Assembly: GCA_020629285.1 (NCBI GenBank)
Contig: JAHDDP010000007.1
Coordinates: 230,217-294,216 of the forward strand
Direction: 5' to 3'
From: Maribacter sp.
GTDB taxonomy: Bacteria > Bacteroidota > Bacteroidia > Flavobacteriales > Flavobacteriaceae
DNA length: 64,000 nt
Positions 62,119 to 64,000 of this stretch are shown piece after piece. The notes below the pieces were generated by a model. It ran no database searches and was not told the DNA's origin. It worked only from the letters and a program-made list of their open reading frames with translations. Position 1 is the first letter of the stretch, and each line of letters opens with the position of its first letter. The translations under genes and the position numbers were made by a program.

Positions 62119-63031
62119 AATTCTTATATCGGTAGTTGGACCAACAGCCATCGGGAAAACCAAATTGGCTATAATTTTAGCTCAACACTACAGTACAGAA
62201 ATTATATCAGCCGATTCTAGACAGTTTTTCAAAGAAATGAATATTGGTACTGCTGTACCAAGTTTAGAAGAGCTGTCTCAAGCAAAACACCATTTCATAC
62301 AGCACAAAAGTATTACCGAACAATACACTGTGGGTGATTTTGAAAGAGAAGCCATTCAAAAACTATCCGATCTTTTTAAAGTTCATGATGTGGTAATTAT
62401 GGTTGGTGGTAGTGGTCTGTATGTAAATGCTGTTACGGATGGACTAAACAACTTTCCTACTGTAGACCCATCGATTCGTGAAGATTTAAATACCGAATTG
62501 GCAGAAAATGGTATTGAAGCTCTACAAAAGAAGTTAAAACAATTAGACCCTACATATTTTGAAAAAGTAGATATTTATAATCCCCAAAGAGTGATCAGGG
62601 CATTAGAAGTCACCATTGGTAGCGGTACCCCCTATTCATCGTTCTTGAACAAACCAAAAGCAAAAAGAGCATTTAAAGTTCTTTCTGTTGGTCTGAAAGC
62701 TGAGCGACCTTTAATCTATGAACGCATAAATCAACGTGTAGATCTTATGGTTGAAGCCGGACTTTTAGAAGAAGCCAAAAGCTTAGTTAATTATAAGGAC
62801 TATAATGCTTTACAAACTGTAGGCTATAAAGAGCTTTTTATATATTTCGATGAAGAATGGACCTTAGAGTTCGCTATATCTGAAATAAAGAAAAATACAC
62901 GAAGATTTGCTAAAAGACAACTCACTTGGTTTTTAAGAAACAAGGATACCAAATGGGTTGAGTATAACTATACACCCAAAAGTCTATTACAGGAAATTGA
63001 TAATGAAATTGTAAATTTAAAACATGGTTAA
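62111..63031 (+). CDS. miaA: tRNA dimethylallyltransferase
   Basis: A 306-residue enzyme with the P-loop VVGPTAIGKTKLA, ISADSRQFFKEMNIGTAVPS, HHFIQHKSITEQYTVGDFEREA, VGGSGLYVNAVTDGL and the RRFAKRQLTWFLRN region. It attaches a dimethylallyl group to A37 in tRNAs reading codons that start with U. It overlaps the channel gene by 8 bases and the kinase gene by 8 bases. Confidence 0.95.
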   Translation: MNKILISVVGPTAIGKTKLAIILAQHYSTEIISADSRQFFKEMNIGTAVPSLEELSQAKHHFIQHKSITEQYTVGDFEREAIQKLSDLFKVHDVVIMVGGSGLYVNAVTDGLNNFPTVDPSIREDLNTELAENGIEALQKKLKQLDPTYFEKVDIYNPQRVIRALEVTIGSGTPYSSFLNKPKAKRAFKVLSVGLKAERPLIYERINQRVDLMVEAGLLEEAKSLVNYKDYNALQTVGYKELFIYFDEEWTLEFAISEIKKNTRRFAKRQLTWFLRNKDTKWVEYNYTPKSLLQEIDNEIVNLKHG

Positions 63032-63512
63032 AAAGCAAATCTTATACCTAATGGGTGTTTCCGGTAGTGGCAAATCTACCATTGGTCAACTATTAGCAGA
63101 GAAATTACAATTTCCTTTTTTTGATGGTGATAGTTTTCATCCAGAAGCGAACGTGAAAAAAATGAGAGAAGGTCAACCATTAAACGATGATGATCGCCAG
63201 GGTTGGCTAGAGAAACTTAATGAGGTAGGTATTGAAAATTTAGAGACTGGCGCTGTTATAGTTTGCTCTTCCCTTAAAGAAAAATACAGGACTATACTAG
63301 GCAAAAATTTAGAGAACAAACATCAATTTGTTTTTTTAGATGGTAGTTTTGAACTCATAAAAGCCCGACTAAACAAACGAGAAAACCACTATATGCCAAA
63401 AGGCTTGTTGCAATCTCAATTTGATGATCTTGAAACTCCAGAAGATGCACTTACAGTTTCTATAGATCAAACTCCCAATGAAATTGTAAAGGATATTATA
63501 GAAAAGTTATAA
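63024..63512 (+). CDS. gntK: Gluconokinase
   Basis: A 162-residue P-loop kinase: YLMGVSGSGKSTIGQLL (Walker A), FFDGDSFHPEANVKKMREGQPLNDDDRQGWL and VFLDGSFELIKARLNKRENHYMPKGLLQSQFDDLE. These are the GntK signatures. It phosphorylates gluconate to 6-phosphogluconate. KDG kinase in this window belongs to a related sugar acid route. Last gene of the run, closed by a hairpin. Confidence 0.92.
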   Translation: MVKKQILYLMGVSGSGKSTIGQLLAEKLQFPFFDGDSFHPEANVKKMREGQPLNDDDRQGWLEKLNEVGIENLETGAVIVCSSLKEKYRTILGKNLENKHQFVFLDGSFELIKARLNKRENHYMPKGLLQSQFDDLETPEDALTVSIDQTPNEIVKDIIEKL

Positions 63513-63514
63513 AA

Positions 63515-63546
63515 CAAAAAAGCATCCCAGTAGGATGCTTTTTTCT
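63515..63546. terminator. Bidirectional terminator after gntK
   Basis: AAAAAAGCATCC pairs with GGATGCTTTTTT around CAGTA (about 63516-63544), flanked by A and T runs. It ends both the gntK run and the facing response-regulator gene. Confidence 0.92.
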
Positions 63547-63563
63547 AATAGATCTTGGTAAGA

Positions 63564-64000
63564 TTACTCACCTTCAGTCTTTACAACCAAACGGAAACCT
63601 TCACCATGTATGTTCAATATTTCAACGGTATCATCAACCTTAAGATACTTACGTAGTTTAGCAATATAAACATCCATACTACGAGATGTAAAGTAGTTAT
63701 CATCTCTCCATATTTTAGTTAGCGCAAGCTCTCTTGGCATTAAATCATTTTCATGTAAAGCCAACAAACGCAATAGCTCATTCTCTTTTGGAGAAAGTTT
63801 GATTGATTCCTCATCTTTATATTTCAAGAATCTTAATTTAGAATTCAAATGGAAACCACCAATTGTAAATTCAAATTTCTTGCTATCTGCCAATCCGTTA
63901 GAAGCTTTTCTTTGAAGAATCGCTTTTAATTTCATAAGTAGAACTTCAGAATCAAAAGGCTTGTTCAAATAATCATCTGCACCAGCTTTATATCCTTTAA
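63564..64000 (-). CDS. OmpR-type response regulator, 3' part
   Basis: The reading frame is open to the right window edge, so the 5' part is missing. The visible 145 codons start with the end of a receiver domain (KGYKAGADDYLNKPFDSEVL with the conserved Lys), continue with a linker (KASNGLADSKKFEFTIGG) and a winged-helix DNA-binding domain (SIKLSPKENELLRLLALHENDLMPRELALTKIWRDDNYFTSRSMDVYIAKLRKYL, then ILNIHGEGFRLVV). This is an OmpR/PhoB-type regulator, of the RprY type common in Bacteroidota. A TTG at 63968 is an internal codon, not the start. Its sensor kinase would be outside the window. Confidence 0.9.
   Translation of the reverse strand, partial: KGYKAGADDYLNKPFDSEVLLMKLKAILQRKASNGLADSKKFEFTIGGFHLNSKLRFLKYKDEESIKLSPKENELLRLLALHENDLMPRELALTKIWRDDNYFTSRSMDVYIAKLRKYLKVDDTVEILNIHGEGFRLVVKTEGE

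Noticed and set aside
1..64000. Signs of mobile elements, CRISPR or prophage
   Set aside because: No transposase, integrase, direct-repeat array or compositional break was visible by eye.

Overview
The window reads as a chromosomal segment of a marine-type member of the Flavobacteriaceae (Bacteroidota), probably near Maribacter/Zobellia/Arenibacter; the genus is inference. The case rests on low G+C, leaders without Shine-Dalgarno sequences, many TAnnTTTG -7 promoter elements, numerous lipoproteins, a PorP/SprF-type outer-membrane protein, flavobacterial versions of GlmM, ClpB and PheT, and a bacillithiol-associated YtxJ protein. Gene density is high, with several convergent pairs sharing bidirectional terminators. 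I see no tRNA, rRNA, CRISPR array, insertion sequence, prophage or other mobile element, so this looks like core chromosome rather than an accessory island.

Layout. 1-12 kb: the 5' end of a FAD-linked oxidase, an outer-membrane barrel, a TlpA-like lipoprotein, a LVIVD-type beta-propeller lipoprotein, a rhomboid protease divergent from an LpxL-type acyltransferase, glmM, an ACP phosphodiesterase, gamma-glutamyltransferase and small unknowns. 11.7-14.9 kb: a LexA-like XRE/S24 repressor divergent from a radical-SAM DNA-repair protein and a TIGR03915-type protein, with an operator-like array of repeats in the 140-bp promoter region and a 56-codon ORF between the two repair genes; this is the best candidate for an under-described system. 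15-26 kb: OsmC, KDG kinase, a GyrI-like protein, an alpha/beta hydrolase, a ThuA protein, the panB-lspA-rluD-like run, a DMT transporter and a large helical-repeat protein. 26-39 kb: leuA (short form)-leuB, a TlpA lipoprotein, pheT, a fasciclin protein, an ABC-F ATPase, a thioredoxin-fold lipoprotein without cysteines, an SDR and the SRP RNA gene (ffs).

39-47 kb: glutamine cyclotransferase, a thioesterase, a beta-helix lipoprotein, and then a signalling block: a LytTR regulator with a degenerate receiver, a 59-residue secreted-type peptide with its own terminator, a histidine kinase with an extracytoplasmic TPR sensor, a LuxR-type response regulator and an unknown protein. 47-57 kb: glyA, ytxJ, clpB, a TetR regulator, a PorP/SprF protein fused to a coiled-coil/SPOR-like tail, a histidine phosphatase, smpB and pcm. 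57-64 kb: a tight co-directional run (Gfo/Idh/MocA oxidoreductase, hydroxyacyl-CoA dehydrogenase, YggS, exonuclease-UvrC-like protein, potassium channel, miaA, gntK) closed by a bidirectional terminator and facing an OmpR-type response regulator cut off by the window end.

Functionally the window mixes envelope biogenesis (glmM, LpxL-like, lspA with about a dozen candidate lipoprotein substrates, PorP/SprF), translation and quality control (pheT, smpB, ffs, miaA, ABC-F, clpB, pcm) and central metabolism (panB, leuAB, glyA, kdgK, gntK). Several starts were moved from the longest open frame because a TAnnTTTG element overlaps the longer start or because a signal peptide begins at a later ATG.
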